Shown: positions 16,519 to 24,616, counted from the stretch's first letter. The stretch is 64,000 nucleotides of DNA from Sphingomonadaceae bacterium (GCA_024236195.1 JACKKZ010000006.1:71639-135638), one strand, 5' to 3'. The notes: generated by a model from the letters alone, not told the origin. Numbers and translations: made by a program.

Positions 16519-16950
16519 TTACTTGCTCTCATCCGCCTTCTTGGCGGCGGGCTTCTTCGCTGCGGGCTTCTTGGCCGGTGCAGCTTTCTTCTCTTCAGCA
16601 GCCGGGGCAGCTTCCTTCTTCGGAGCAGCCTTCTTCGCCGGGGCCTTCTTGCCTTCACCGACATCGGTGATGCGCAGCAGGGTCATCTGCTGACGATGGC
16701 CGGCCTTGCGGCGATAATTGTGGCGGCGACGCTTCTTGAAAACGACAACCTTCTCGCTCTTCGCCTGAGCGATGATCTCTGCCGAAACAGAAACCTTCGA
16801 GGCATCAGCAATCGATTCGCCTTCACCGGCGAGCAGGACATCGTCCAGCACAATTGTCTCACCGGCTTCACCAGCGAGCTTTTCAACTGCGATCTTGTCT
16901 CCGGCAGCAACCCGATATTGTTTGCCGCCCGTGCGCACTACTGCGAACAT
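16519..16950 (-). CDS. rplU: 50S ribosomal protein bL21 with Lys/Ala-rich tail
   Basis: Large-subunit rRNA-binding protein. The first ~100 residues are canonical: MFAVVRTGGKQYRVAAGDKI at the start and KRRRHNYRRKAGHRQ near residue 75-90. The protein is 143 residues, about 40 longer than typical bL21, because of a C-terminal extension of repeated AAPKK/AKKPA units that looks like a histone-H1-type or disordered nucleic-acid-binding tail. Similar tails occur in some alphaproteobacterial bL21 proteins. A sigma-70 type promoter lies about 95 bp upstream. Confidence 0.97.
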   Translation of the reverse strand: MFAVVRTGGKQYRVAAGDKIAVEKLAGEAGETIVLDDVLLAGEGESIADASKVSVSAEIIAQAKSEKVVVFKKRRRHNYRRKAGHRQQMTLLRITDVGEGKKAPAKKAAPKKEAAPAAEEKKAAPAKKPAAKKPAAKKADESK

Positions 16951-17040
16951 GCTATAATCACTTTCAATCTTCTGGCATTGCCGCCTTGCGAACGGCGCGC
17001 CCGCAGCCCCGCCACAAGGCGTGCCCCGGAAAGAGAGGTG

Positions 17041-17069
17041 CCGTTAGGCGAAGCGCTTCGTTCTGTCAA
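17041..17069 (-). promoter_or_regulatory. rplU-rpmA promoter
   Basis: On the minus strand a perfect -35 box TTGACA is followed after exactly 17 bp by TAACGG as a -10 box. The spacer contains a GAAGCGCTTC palindrome. It lies about 90 bp before the rplU start and points toward it. Confidence 0.65.
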
Positions 17070-17158
17070 CGCCGCAAGCCTGCCTTTTTCAGCATATGGC
17101 CGACGCAGCACACAGCGAGGCACTGGCACAGCGCATTTGCCGTGCTAAAGCACTGGTG

Positions 17159-17665
17159 ATGAAACTGCACACCGCCCTACCCCTGCTTGCCTGCTGCCTG
17201 ACACTGGCTGGCTGCGCCACCAATGGTACAGACTATCCCTCTCTCGCCGTAAGGGACGCAGAACGTGTGGAAATGACCTATTTGCCGGGGAGTGCCGACA
17301 CAGAAGCAATGAAGCCGGCCCCTGCCCCGGATTCCTTGCCAGACCAACTCGCCGCCTTGCGCGCAGAGGCCGACAGCGCCCACCGCGCCTTCATGGACGC
17401 GGCCCCCGGTGCCGAACGTACTGTATCTGCTGCGCGAGGAGCCGCGCTGGGCAGCCGGAGCTGGGGCGATGCGCAAGTGGCCATGGCCGATCTCGATTCG
17501 CTGCGCAGCCGGTCTGCCGTTGTTTTGGCGGATCTCGATCTGCTCTACACCAATGCCACTGTCGATTTTGTCGAACGTGATGCGATTGCACAAACCCGTG
17601 AGGCGGTGATCGGCATGGTCTTGGAAGAAGATGCGATCCTTGCCCGTTTGCGCAAGCAATTCTGA
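17159..17665 (+). CDS. Hypothetical lipoprotein, 168 aa
   Basis: Function not recognised. The lipoprotein signal LLACCLTLAGC puts the lipidated Cys at residue 19. The mature part is Ala-rich and mostly helical, with charged segments (LPDQLAALRAEADSAHRAFM, QVAMADLDSLRSRSAVVLAD) suggesting a helical bundle or coiled coil in the periplasm. ATG 17159 directly follows GTG, giving two adjacent possible starts. It diverges from rplU and ends before the candidate small-RNA terminator. Confidence 0.8.
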   Translation: MKLHTALPLLACCLTLAGCATNGTDYPSLAVRDAERVEMTYLPGSADTEAMKPAPAPDSLPDQLAALRAEADSAHRAFMDAAPGAERTVSAARGAALGSRSWGDAQVAMADLDSLRSRSAVVLADLDLLYTNATVDFVERDAIAQTREAVIGMVLEEDAILARLRKQF

Positions 17666-17684
17666 TTCTCGGCGAGGAGCACAC

Positions 17685-17713
17685 AAAAAAGCGGGGCCGG
17701 AAACCGACCCCGC
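17685..17713 (-). terminator. Strong Rho-independent terminator (minus strand)
   Basis: On the minus strand GCGGGGTCGG-TTT-CCGGCCCCGC is followed directly by TTTTTT: a near-perfect 10-bp GC stem, triloop and U tract. It lacks a T run in the plus direction, so it does not serve the lipoprotein gene. It can end either moaADE read-through or a short independent RNA. Confidence 0.88.
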
Positions 17714-17767
17714 ATAAAGGCTGGGAGAAAGAAGAGAAGGAAGCCTAAGCAGCTATCCTTCGCTCTG
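17685..17767 (-). ncRNA. Candidate FNR-controlled small RNA (~80 nt) with anti-Shine-Dalgarno stretch
   Basis: Predicted, not a known family. A perfect FNR-type palindrome (17802-17815) is followed 23 bp later on the minus strand by TATCCA (17773-17778), the spacing of class II FNR promoters, giving an expected start near 17767. The transcript would end at the strong terminator at 17685. Its middle is a C/U tract containing CUUCCUUCUCUUCUUUCUCC, complementary to purine-rich ribosome-binding sites, a common feature of regulatory RNAs. No protein frame of note lies here. The -10 match is modest (3 of 6). An alternative is a 3'-UTR-derived RNA from moaE. Confidence 0.5.
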
Positions 17768-17801
17768 ATGTCTGGATAGGCCTGCCGAATCCCGTGTCTC
17801 T

Positions 17802-17815
17802 TTGACCAATGTCAA
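17802..17815. promoter_or_regulatory. FNR/FixK-type palindrome
   Basis: TTGAC-CAAT-GTCAA is a perfect inverted repeat matching the FNR/FnrL/FixK consensus TTGAN6TCAA. It lies between two convergent genes, 16 bp past the moaE stop, where no protein gene could use it; the only fitting downstream unit is the candidate small RNA on the minus strand. Confidence 0.65.
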
Positions 17816-17830
17816 AAGGGACAAGAATTT

Positions 17831-18289
17831 TCACGACCAGCGTAAAATATCATCTGCATCCTGCGCGCGCGGCTCGATCCAGTGCCAGCCATCAACGCGC
17901 TTTTCCCGCTTCCAGAACCAGCTGTCGCTTTTCAAATGATCCATCGCGAAATCGACCGCCTGGATCGCATCACGACGATGGCGGGCAGCGGCAGAGACCA
18001 GCACGATGGGTTCGCCGGGGTGCATCAATCCCGTGCGGTGGACGATCAGCAGCCCTTCCAGATCGAAACGCCCCAGCGCTGCATCAGCAAGGGTATCCAT
18101 CCCCGGCAGGGTCAGCGGCTCGTAGTGCGACAGCGCCAGCGCCTCCACACCTTCACCCATACGGACCTTGCCGAGAAAGGTAGCTAACCCGCCCGCCGCA
18201 GGGCAAGCCATGGCCAGCGCATCAATCAGCGGATTGGGATCAAAAGCCCTGTCGAGCAGGCGAACGTCCTTCACCCGCTCAACCTCCAC
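17831..18289 (-). CDS. moaE: Molybdopterin synthase catalytic subunit MoaE
   Basis: Large subunit of molybdopterin synthase, which with thiocarboxylated MoaD inserts two sulfurs into cyclic pyranopterin monophosphate. Motifs seen: ATFLGKVR near residue 38, LSHYEPLTLPGM, LIVHRTGLMHPGE, and the Lys-rich active-site region FWKREKR. Start is GTG 18289, inside the end of moaD (11-bp overlap), so translation is coupled. 152 residues is normal. Confidence 0.95.
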   Translation of the reverse strand: MEVERVKDVRLLDRAFDPNPLIDALAMACPAAGGLATFLGKVRMGEGVEALALSHYEPLTLPGMDTLADAALGRFDLEGLLIVHRTGLMHPGEPIVLVSAAARHRRDAIQAVDFAMDHLKSDSWFWKREKRVDGWHWIEPRAQDADDILRWS

Positions 18290-18521
18290 TGACGGGAGGC
18301 AATAATGCCACTTCGTCGCCCTCGCCTGCCGACAGGGTCGCCTTGTCCGCCAGCACGGCCCCGTTCACGGCGATACGGACCTTGTCACCGGAGATCGCAT
18401 CGCCAAGATCACCATCGCAGGCTTCGACCAGCGCCATCCAGTCGAGCGGCGCAGGCAATTCGCGCTCAGCCCCGCCCGCGAGGTCAGCCAGTTTGCCAAG
18501 GAAGACGATCCTTACAGCCAT
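18279..18521 (-). CDS. moaD: Molybdopterin synthase sulfur-carrier subunit MoaD
   Basis: Ubiquitin-like sulfur carrier. The 80-residue protein ends in the essential Gly-Gly (LLPPVSGG), whose C-terminus is adenylated and thiocarboxylated. VRIAVNG and the short beta-grasp layout match MoaD. It lies 3 bp after moaA and overlaps moaE by 11 bp. Confidence 0.95.
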   Translation of the reverse strand: MAVRIVFLGKLADLAGGAERELPAPLDWMALVEACDGDLGDAISGDKVRIAVNGAVLADKATLSAGEGDEVALLPPVSGG

Positions 18522-18524
18522 GCC

Positions 18525-19538
18525 CTAACCACCTGTAACCGACATATGGCGCGGCTGGGCGGGATCGGCACCGCGCTGGGCAATTGCGAAATGGTGGCGC
18601 TCCGGTTTGATCCGCATGGCTTCATCCAGAGCTGCGGCCAACTGCGCCTCCGGTTCCTCTGAGCGCAAGGCACCACGTAGGTCCACCATCTCTCCGCCAC
18701 CCAGGCAGGGATAGAGCTGGCCAGTGGTCGTCACCCGAATACGGTTACAGCCGGCACAGAAATTATTCGTCAGCGGCGTGATGAAGCCGAGTCGCCCACC
18801 CGTCTCCGCCACATCAACATAGCGTGCCGGGCCGCCCGTCGCATGGGTGGATTCGGTCAGCGTCCAGCGCTGCTCCAATGCTTCGCGCACTGCCATCAGC
18901 GGCAGGTAATGATCAACCCGGTCACCTTCGATTTCGCCCAACGGCATGACTTCGATCAGGGTCACATCATGGCCCTCGCCATGGGCCCATTCGATCAACG
19001 TGGGCAGTTCCGTCTCGTTGAGCCCCTTCAGCGCCACCGCATTGATCTTGATATCTAGCCCGACCGCCTTGGCCGCTGCAATCCCGGCCAGAACCTGCTG
19101 CAACCGGTCACGGCGGCTGAGCTGTTCGAACAGCGCACGATCGAGCGTATCGAGAGAGACATTGACCCGTTTCACCCCCGCATCAGCCAGAGCGGCAGCA
19201 TGTTGCGCCAGCTGCGTACCATTGGTGGTGATGGTGAGCTCTTCGAGCCCGTCTCCCAGCTTGCGACCCAGCGCCTGCACCAGCTCCACCACGTCGCGGC
19301 GCACCAGCGGCTCGCCGCCGGTCAGGCGAATCTTGGTGATGCCGCGCTCGATAAAGCCCAGCGCCATCTGGTGCAGCTCTTCAAGGCTGAGCACTTCCTT
19401 GCGCGGCAGGAACTGCATGGCTTCGGGCATGCAATAGGTGCAACGCAAATCGCAGCGGTCCGTCACCGAGAGGCGCAAATAGGTAATGCGGCGGTCAAAG
19501 CCATCAACCAGTGGAGCGGGAGGTGTTGCTGCGTTCAT
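18525..19538 (-). CDS. moaA: GTP 3',8-cyclase MoaA
   Basis: Radical SAM enzyme for the first step of molybdenum cofactor synthesis, converting GTP to 3',8-cyclo-7,8-dihydro-GTP. The N-terminal cluster motif is CDLRCTYC; the SAM-binding region has RLTGGEPLVR; the C-terminal cluster is in NNFCAGCNRIRVT plus a later Cys (LYPCLG). The protein ends in Gly-Gly (SVTGG), the tail known to be needed for activity. ATG 19538 is preferred over the adjacent GTG. moaC, moaB and moe genes are not in the window. Confidence 0.96.
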   Translation of the reverse strand: MNAATPPAPLVDGFDRRITYLRLSVTDRCDLRCTYCMPEAMQFLPRKEVLSLEELHQMALGFIERGITKIRLTGGEPLVRRDVVELVQALGRKLGDGLEELTITTNGTQLAQHAAALADAGVKRVNVSLDTLDRALFEQLSRRDRLQQVLAGIAAAKAVGLDIKINAVALKGLNETELPTLIEWAHGEGHDVTLIEVMPLGEIEGDRVDHYLPLMAVREALEQRWTLTESTHATGGPARYVDVAETGGRLGFITPLTNNFCAGCNRIRVTTTGQLYPCLGGGEMVDLRGALRSEEPEAQLAAALDEAMRIKPERHHFAIAQRGADPAQPRHMSVTGG

Positions 19539-19542
19539 CACC

Positions 19543-19890
19543 CTACCCTGCCGGATTTCCGGCGCCCTGGCTATCCACTGGCAAAAGCTGGCCCGTCACC
19601 CCCGGTGCCATCTCCAGATAGGCCAGCGTGGCGGCGACGGCGGATTCCGCATCACCGACAACACAATTGACCCGTTTGGGCGCATGGGCCCGGGCAAGAT
19701 CGCGCACGACAGCACGCCGCCAGTCTGCGTGGTCGCTCCCGGCGAAAGCCATTACCAGCACCAGCGATTCCGCATCCCCTGCCAGTAACTCGCGCGCTTT
19801 CGGTAGCCATTCGGCATGGAAAACACCAGCGGCCTCCAGCGCGTCGTCAGGCAAGGCAGTGATGTGCAGGGCCTGCTGCATGAGCGTCAA
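19543..19890 (-). CDS. Short SDR-like Rossmann protein, 115 aa
   Basis: Function not established. The sequence resembles a cut-down short-chain dehydrogenase: SLVLVMAFAGSDHADWRRAVVRDLARAHAPKRVNCV looks like the second half of a Rossmann fold and APGVTGQLLPVDSQG resembles the SDR C-terminal TGQ..xVDGG segment, but the nucleotide-binding glycine motif and Tyr-x3-Lys are absent. Its start overlaps the folB stop by 4 bp (ATGA), and it is followed by moaA, so it is cotranscribed with pterin-related genes. It may be a non-catalytic partner. Confidence 0.72.
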   Translation of the reverse strand: MTLMQQALHITALPDDALEAAGVFHAEWLPKARELLAGDAESLVLVMAFAGSDHADWRRAVVRDLARAHAPKRVNCVVGDAESAVAATLAYLEMAPGVTGQLLPVDSQGAGNPAG

Positions 19891-20258
19891 CGGCGGACCC
19901 GGTGCAGTGTAATGCCGATCTTCTCGCCCTTCTCGCTGATGGCGAGTTTGACGATCTTCACTGTGACCGCTTCAACCTTCTCGTCCTGCAGGAACAGCGT
20001 TTCACAGACATGATCCGCGACAGATTCGATCAGCTTGAAATGCACCCCCGGCGGCAGGGCGTCAGAAGCGGCGAATTTCAGATCCATGTAATTCTTGCTG
20101 GCTTCCAGCGGCGTATCCGGCTCGTAGCGCGGCTCGACCTTATAATGGACCTGAATGGTGAAGCGCAGCGGCTGCGGCTTGCCGGTCTCCTCCGAATAGA
20201 TGCCGGTGAGCACATCATGCTCGAAATCGGCCACTTCAAGGATCAGGCTATCGCTCAT
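19887..20258 (-). CDS. folB: Dihydroneopterin aldolase (FolB)
   Basis: Folate-pathway enzyme cleaving 7,8-dihydroneopterin to 6-hydroxymethyl-dihydropterin and glycolaldehyde. The 123-residue protein has the family layout: EVADFEHDVLTGIYSEE at the start (replacing the usual VxGIxxxEQ), YMDLKFAASD, FKLIESVADHVCE with the conserved Glu, and VKIVKLAI near the end. It is somewhat divergent from E. coli FolB. ATG 20258 follows a GGGA site. Confidence 0.85.
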   Translation of the reverse strand: MSDSLILEVADFEHDVLTGIYSEETGKPQPLRFTIQVHYKVEPRYEPDTPLEASKNYMDLKFAASDALPPGVHFKLIESVADHVCETLFLQDEKVEAVTVKIVKLAISEKGEKIGITLHRVRR

Positions 20259-20316
20259 TTCTATGTCCCGCTTACAATTGCGCGCTTTTGGCAAGGCAGG
20301 GCGGCGCTGTCCAGCA

Positions 20317-21210
20317 TCAGGCCGCGGGATTACTCCAGCGAGCAAAGATGGCGGTCGGCAGCATGCGTCCGCCTTGGCCCTCCTCGCGTACGGCCAATTC
20401 GCCATGCTCGATCCTGCCGGGCAGTTCCGCAAACAGCTCTTGCAGCAGCCCGCCCAGTGCGAGGCTGCTCATGCGCACGGCATAGACGGTGAGGAACAGG
20501 AAACGGCTCTCACCATCAAGCAATTTGCGGCAATCGCCCACCAGTTCGGGCAGGCCCGTCTCCAATTGCCAGCGTTCGCCATTGGGGCCACGGCCAAATT
20601 TGGGCGGATCGAGGATGATGCCGTCATAGCGGTTCCCCCGGCGCACTTCGCGCGCGGCGAATTTCATCGCATCGTCAATCAACCAGCGGATCGGGCGGTC
20701 TTCCATCCCCGCCAGCGCCGCGTTCTCGCGCGCCTGCGCGACCGATTTCTTGCTCGCATCGACATGGGTGACCGGGCCGCACTGGCTGAGGGCGAGCGAA
20801 CCAACGCCGGTATAGCCGAACAGGTTCATGGTGCTGGCATCCGGCTCGTCTGCGACCATCGACCGCATCCAGCTCCACACCGGGGCCATGTCGGGGAAAA
20901 AGCCAAGGTGCCGGAACGGCGTACATTGCGCGGTGAAGCGCACATCGTCCCATTTCAGCGGCCAGCCTTCTTGCGGGACAGGCTGATTGAAGTGCCAGCG
21001 CCCGCCGCCATCTTCGTCCGAACCGGGTACGAATTCGGCATGGGCATCCCAATCGCCAAGCCGCGGGCTCCACATGGCCTGCGGTTCCGGGCGGATGAAG
21101 CGATAGGGGCCGTAGCGTTCCAGCTTGCGCCCATGGCCGCTATCGACCAGCCCGTAATCCCCCCAGCTTTCGCCAATGAGGACAGTGGGTGTTTCCTGCA
21201 ACTCTGTCAT
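20317..21210 (-). CDS. Class I SAM-dependent methyltransferase (RlmI/RlmK-like)
   Basis: Predicted rRNA methyltransferase. The SAM-binding fold shows NLFGYTGVGSLAL (motif I), THVDASKKSVAQARENA (motif II) and the catalytic-type DPPKFGRG (motif IV), with the 23S rRNA m5C methyltransferase arrangement. The N-terminal PUA domain of RlmI is missing; the first ~80 residues are a beta-rich segment (LERYGPYRFIRPEPQAMW). Start ATG 21210 or GTG 21216. It is followed by folB after 58 bp. Substrate RNA not proven. Confidence 0.85.
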   Translation of the reverse strand: MTELQETPTVLIGESWGDYGLVDSGHGRKLERYGPYRFIRPEPQAMWSPRLGDWDAHAEFVPGSDEDGGGRWHFNQPVPQEGWPLKWDDVRFTAQCTPFRHLGFFPDMAPVWSWMRSMVADEPDASTMNLFGYTGVGSLALSQCGPVTHVDASKKSVAQARENAALAGMEDRPIRWLIDDAMKFAAREVRRGNRYDGIILDPPKFGRGPNGERWQLETGLPELVGDCRKLLDGESRFLFLTVYAVRMSSLALGGLLQELFAELPGRIEHGELAVREEGQGGRMLPTAIFARWSNPAA

Positions 21211-21222
21211 TACCACCAACCC

Positions 21223-21282
21223 CGCTCAGCCTGAGCTTGTCGAAGGCCACGCGCCGGTGCTTCGACAGGCTCAGCACGAGCG
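21223..21282. repeat. Intergenic palindromic repeat
   Basis: CTCAGCCTGAGCTTGTCGAA and, inverted, TTCGACAGGCTCAGCACGAG form a long imperfect hairpin between thrC and the methyltransferase gene. The CTGAGCTTGTCGAAG core is the kind of short palindrome scattered in many sphingomonad genomes. Confidence 0.75.
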
Positions 21283-21298
21283 GACGTTGGCGAAAAAG

Positions 21299-22699
21299 TC
21301 ATGCGCTTGGCGTGGCCCGCTCGGCGACGAAAGCCGCGACGGCATCATAATCGCCCGGCAGCTCGCTGAATGCCTCTTCGCGCTGGAACAGGTCGCCAAC
21401 ACGGCTTGGCAGGCCCGGTCGCACACCGGTGCCGCGCTCCACTGCATCGCGGAACTTGGCCGGATGAGCCGTGGCCAGCGTCACAATCGGGATATGCGCC
21501 GGCAGATCAGACGCCCGCGCGGCATGGAGGCCAATGGCCGTATGCGGGTCAATGATCTCGCCGCAATGTTCGCTCGCCCAACGCATGGCCTGCGCCATGT
21601 CATCAGCATCGGCGCGCGCGCTGGTGAAGAGCTTTGCAGCCCCTTCGCGCTGCGCATTGGTGAGGCGCATGGCCTTGTCCGCTTCGAAACCGCGCATCTG
21701 CTCGGCCAGCGCCAGCCCGTCACGTCCGCCGACATCGAACAGCAAACGTTCGAAGTTGGAGCTGACCTGAATATCCATGCTCGGCGCGGCGGTGGGTGTG
21801 ACCGTGCCGGTCGAATAGTCACCATCGCTCAGCGCGCGGTGGAGGATGTCATTGACATTGGTCGCCACGATCAACTGCTCTATCGGCAGGCCCATCTGCG
21901 CCGCGACATAGCCAGCAAAAACATCGCCAAAATTGCCCGTGGGCACGGAATAGGCGACCTTGCGATGCGGCGCACCCAGCTGGATCGCGCTGGCGAAGTA
22001 ATAGACCACCTGCGCCATCAACCGCGCCCAGTTGATCGAGTTCACCGCGCCGATGTGGAAGCGATCCGTCATGGCGGCATCGTTGAACATGCGCTTCACC
22101 ATCGCCTGCGCATCGTCAAACGTGCCTTCGATGGCGATATTATGGACATTAGGCGCGCGCACCGTGGTCATCTGGCGGCGCTGCACATCGCTCACCCGGC
22201 CATTGGGATGGAGCATGAAGATATCGACCCGCTCACGGCCCGCCACCGCGTCAATTGCAGCCGAACCGGTATCGCCGCTGGTCGCGCCAACAATCGTCAG
22301 GTGATCGTTGCTGCGCGAGAGGAATTCCTCGAACAGGCGGCCGAGCAATTGCAGCGCCACATCCTTGAAGGCCAGCGTCGGGCCATGGAACAGTTCGAGC
22401 AGCCAGTGGCGCTCGTCAAACTGCTTGAGCGGAGTCACCGCGTCATGCGCAAAGCGGCCATAGGCGCGCTGGCACAGGTCGCGCAGCTTCTCTTCGGTCA
22501 GGCTGGGCGTGACGTATGGAAGCATCACCCGCACGGCGAGCTCCGCATAGGGCAGCCCCGCCATGTCGGCGATTTCGGCTTCGCTAAAGCGCGGCCATTC
22601 GCGCGGCACATAGAGGCCACCATCGGAGGCAAGCCCGGCGAGCGTTACCCCTTCGAAATCGAGCGCCGGTGCGCTCCCGCGTGTCGAGACATATTCCAT
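21299..22699 (-). CDS. thrC: Threonine synthase
   Basis: PLP enzyme converting O-phospho-L-homoserine to threonine. The PLP lysine is in GPTLAFKDVALQLLG, the phosphate-binding loop in GATSGDTGSAAIDA, and the N-terminal EYVSTRG/LDFEGVTLAGLASDGGLYVP matches the long bacterial-type enzyme. Length 466 is normal. ATG 22699 gives the canonical MEYVSTRG start. It follows the SURF1 gene after 60 bp on the same strand. Confidence 0.96.
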   Translation of the reverse strand: MEYVSTRGSAPALDFEGVTLAGLASDGGLYVPREWPRFSEAEIADMAGLPYAELAVRVMLPYVTPSLTEEKLRDLCQRAYGRFAHDAVTPLKQFDERHWLLELFHGPTLAFKDVALQLLGRLFEEFLSRSNDHLTIVGATSGDTGSAAIDAVAGRERVDIFMLHPNGRVSDVQRRQMTTVRAPNVHNIAIEGTFDDAQAMVKRMFNDAAMTDRFHIGAVNSINWARLMAQVVYYFASAIQLGAPHRKVAYSVPTGNFGDVFAGYVAAQMGLPIEQLIVATNVNDILHRALSDGDYSTGTVTPTAAPSMDIQVSSNFERLLFDVGGRDGLALAEQMRGFEADKAMRLTNAQREGAAKLFTSARADADDMAQAMRWASEHCGEIIDPHTAIGLHAARASDLPAHIPIVTLATAHPAKFRDAVERGTGVRPGLPSRVGDLFQREEAFSELPGDYDAVAAFVAERATPSA

Positions 22700-22759
22700 A
22701 TCGGCTGCGCGGTTAGCCGCGCACCGCGCCGGTGGCAAGCAAACTGCGCTATTGCGCGA

Positions 22760-23341
22760 TTACTTGCCGCTTTCACGGAGCCGTTTGCGCACGGCAAGGA
22801 TGTAGATAACTCCGGCAACGAGCGCGAAGAAGAACCACTGCCCGGCATAAGCAAGGTGGTTGTTGGGCGTGTCTGACGGGTCAGGCGTAGCATTGGCTTC
22901 CAGCCCGGCCTGCGGTGGGTCTGCAACAAGGCGCCAGCCCGCTTCGCTGCCCGGTGCGATCATGCCCTGCACCGTGCCGCCGCTCCAGGCCGGATTGCCC
23001 GGTTCGCGTGACCAGCCGAGGACAATTTCCGCTGTTCCCCCGCCGCCTGAGCAATGCGCCACATGGGCGTAACCTGCTGCATCGCTGGCATTGCGCCCGG
23101 CAATCGCGCTCCAGCTGGTAACCGTTTCACAGACAAAGGATGCACGGCGATAGAGGCTGTCCAACGGATTTTCGGCAGGAAAGGCGCTGAGCGGTTGGGG
23201 ATTACCTGCCGCAGCTTCAAAGCGCGCAATCATCGCTTCCTTCTGGTCCTTGCGATCCAGTTGCCAGAAGCCAAGCGCCACCATCACCGCCATCGCGGCA
23301 ACCACAATAAACGTCGGGATAATCGGAAGCTTGCGGATCAC
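22760..23341 (-). CDS. SURF1-family cytochrome oxidase assembly protein
   Basis: Inner-membrane assembly factor thought to help heme a insertion into subunit I. Two terminal transmembrane helices (IIPTFIVVAAMAVMVALGFWQLDR and AGQWFFFALVAGVIYILAV) flank a periplasmic domain, with the family motifs GFWQLDRKDQKEA and NNHLAYAGQWFFF. Start overlaps the DUF983 stop by 4 bp. At 193 residues it is a short SURF1. The oxidase genes lie just upstream on the same strand. Confidence 0.9.
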   Translation of the reverse strand: MIRKLPIIPTFIVVAAMAVMVALGFWQLDRKDQKEAMIARFEAAAGNPQPLSAFPAENPLDSLYRRASFVCETVTSWSAIAGRNASDAAGYAHVAHCSGGGGTAEIVLGWSREPGNPAWSGGTVQGMIAPGSEAGWRLVADPPQAGLEANATPDPSDTPNNHLAYAGQWFFFALVAGVIYILAVRKRLRESGK

Positions 23342-23724
23342 GGGTCCTTGCGCCCCGCTTCGCCTGCCTTGTTCTTGTATTCGCTAGCCAGCAAGGCTCC
23401 CTTTGCCACGCGCAGCCCGTAGATCACCGCCACTGTTGTGAGCGGGATCCACAATATTGCATGGACCCAGAAGGGTGGCGACACGGACAGTTCCAGCCAC
23501 ATGGCAAGGCCGGTGATAAGGCCGCCGATCAGCAAGGTCAGAAACGCCGCTGGGCCATCCCCCACATTGAAACTGGAAATATCCAGCCCGCAAGCGCGGC
23601 ACTTGTCGGAAAATTTCACTGTGCCATCGAACATCGTCTTCGCCCCGCATTGCGGGCAAAGACCGAAAAGGGCAGCCTCGGCAATACCGGGCTGCCCCTT
23701 CGTTTCTGGCGTATCGTCAGCCAT
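23338..23724 (-). CDS. DUF983 membrane protein
   Basis: Small protein with an N-terminal zinc-ribbon-like pair of knuckles (CPQCG and CRACG, 128 residues in all) and two transmembrane helices (AAFLTLLIGGLITGLAMWLEL and FWVHAILWIPLTTVAVIYGL). DUF983 proteins are commonly found between ctaE and surf1 in alphaproteobacteria, implying a role in oxidase biogenesis, possibly metal or redox handling. ATG 23724 lies 7 bp after the ctaE stop. Confidence 0.9.
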   Translation of the reverse strand: MADDTPETKGQPGIAEAALFGLCPQCGAKTMFDGTVKFSDKCRACGLDISSFNVGDGPAAFLTLLIGGLITGLAMWLELSVSPPFWVHAILWIPLTTVAVIYGLRVAKGALLASEYKNKAGEAGRKDP

Positions 23725-23731
23725 CAGTCGA

Positions 23732-24553
23732 TCAATGGATCGGTGCGCCCCAGCCGCCCCAGATGTAGACGACGACGAACAGGAACAGCCACACCACGTC
23801 AACGAAGTGCCAGTACCACGCAGCCGCTTCGAAACCGAAATGCTGCTTGGGGGTGAAGTGGCCCTTGTAAGCGCGAACGAGGCACACGATCAGGAAGATC
23901 GTGCCGACCAGCACGTGGAAACCGTGGAAACCGGTCGCCATGTAGAAGGCCGAGCTATAGGTGTTGCCACCGAAGCCGAACGGCGCATGGGCATATTCAT
24001 AGGCCTGGATGCAGGTGAAGATCACGCCCAGGATGATGGTCAGCCACAGGCCCTTCTTCAGGCCATCGCGATCCCCATGGATCAGCGCATGGTGCGCCCA
24101 GGTAACCGTGGTGCCGGAGCACAGCAGGATCAGCGTGTTAAGCAGCGGCAGCGAGAACGGGTCCATCACTGCTTCGATGCCTTTGGGCGGGAACTGGCCG
24201 CCAACCACTTCCGAAATGGTGCTGGGGAACAGCGCGAAATCGAACCAGCTCCAGAACCAGCCCACGAAGAACATCACTTCCGAAGCGATGAACAGGATCA
24301 TCCCATAGCGCATGTGAAGCTGCACTACCGGCGTGTGATGGCCGGTTTGCGCTTCCTTCACGATGTTGGAAAACCAGCTGAAAAAGGTGGCAATCAGGCC
24401 GGCAATGCCAAGACCCAGCACCAGCCACGCATTGGCCATTTCGTGCATGTAAAGCACCATGCCGCTGGTGAAGGTCAATGCCGACAGTGAGCCGACCAGC
24501 GGCCAGATGTCTGGCGGCAGAATATGATAATCGTGGTTTACAGTACCAGCCAT
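23732..24553 (-). CDS. ctaE: Cytochrome c oxidase subunit III
   Basis: Integral membrane subunit III of the aa3-type oxidase. Seven transmembrane segments are visible in 273 residues, with the conserved EVMFFVGWFWSWFD region, WAHHAL, and the end FHFVD-like WHFVDVVWLFLFVVVYIWG. It lies 63 bp after ctaG, last of the structural genes in the cluster. Confidence 0.97.
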   Translation of the reverse strand: MAGTVNHDYHILPPDIWPLVGSLSALTFTSGMVLYMHEMANAWLVLGLGIAGLIATFFSWFSNIVKEAQTGHHTPVVQLHMRYGMILFIASEVMFFVGWFWSWFDFALFPSTISEVVGGQFPPKGIEAVMDPFSLPLLNTLILLCSGTTVTWAHHALIHGDRDGLKKGLWLTIILGVIFTCIQAYEYAHAPFGFGGNTYSSAFYMATGFHGFHVLVGTIFLIVCLVRAYKGHFTPKQHFGFEAAAWYWHFVDVVWLFLFVVVYIWGGWGAPIH

Positions 24554-24616
24554 GAGTCTTTCGTCCCCGGTAAATTTTGATCGGCCTTAATGCGACACCG
24601 CAGCAAGGTCCAGAGC

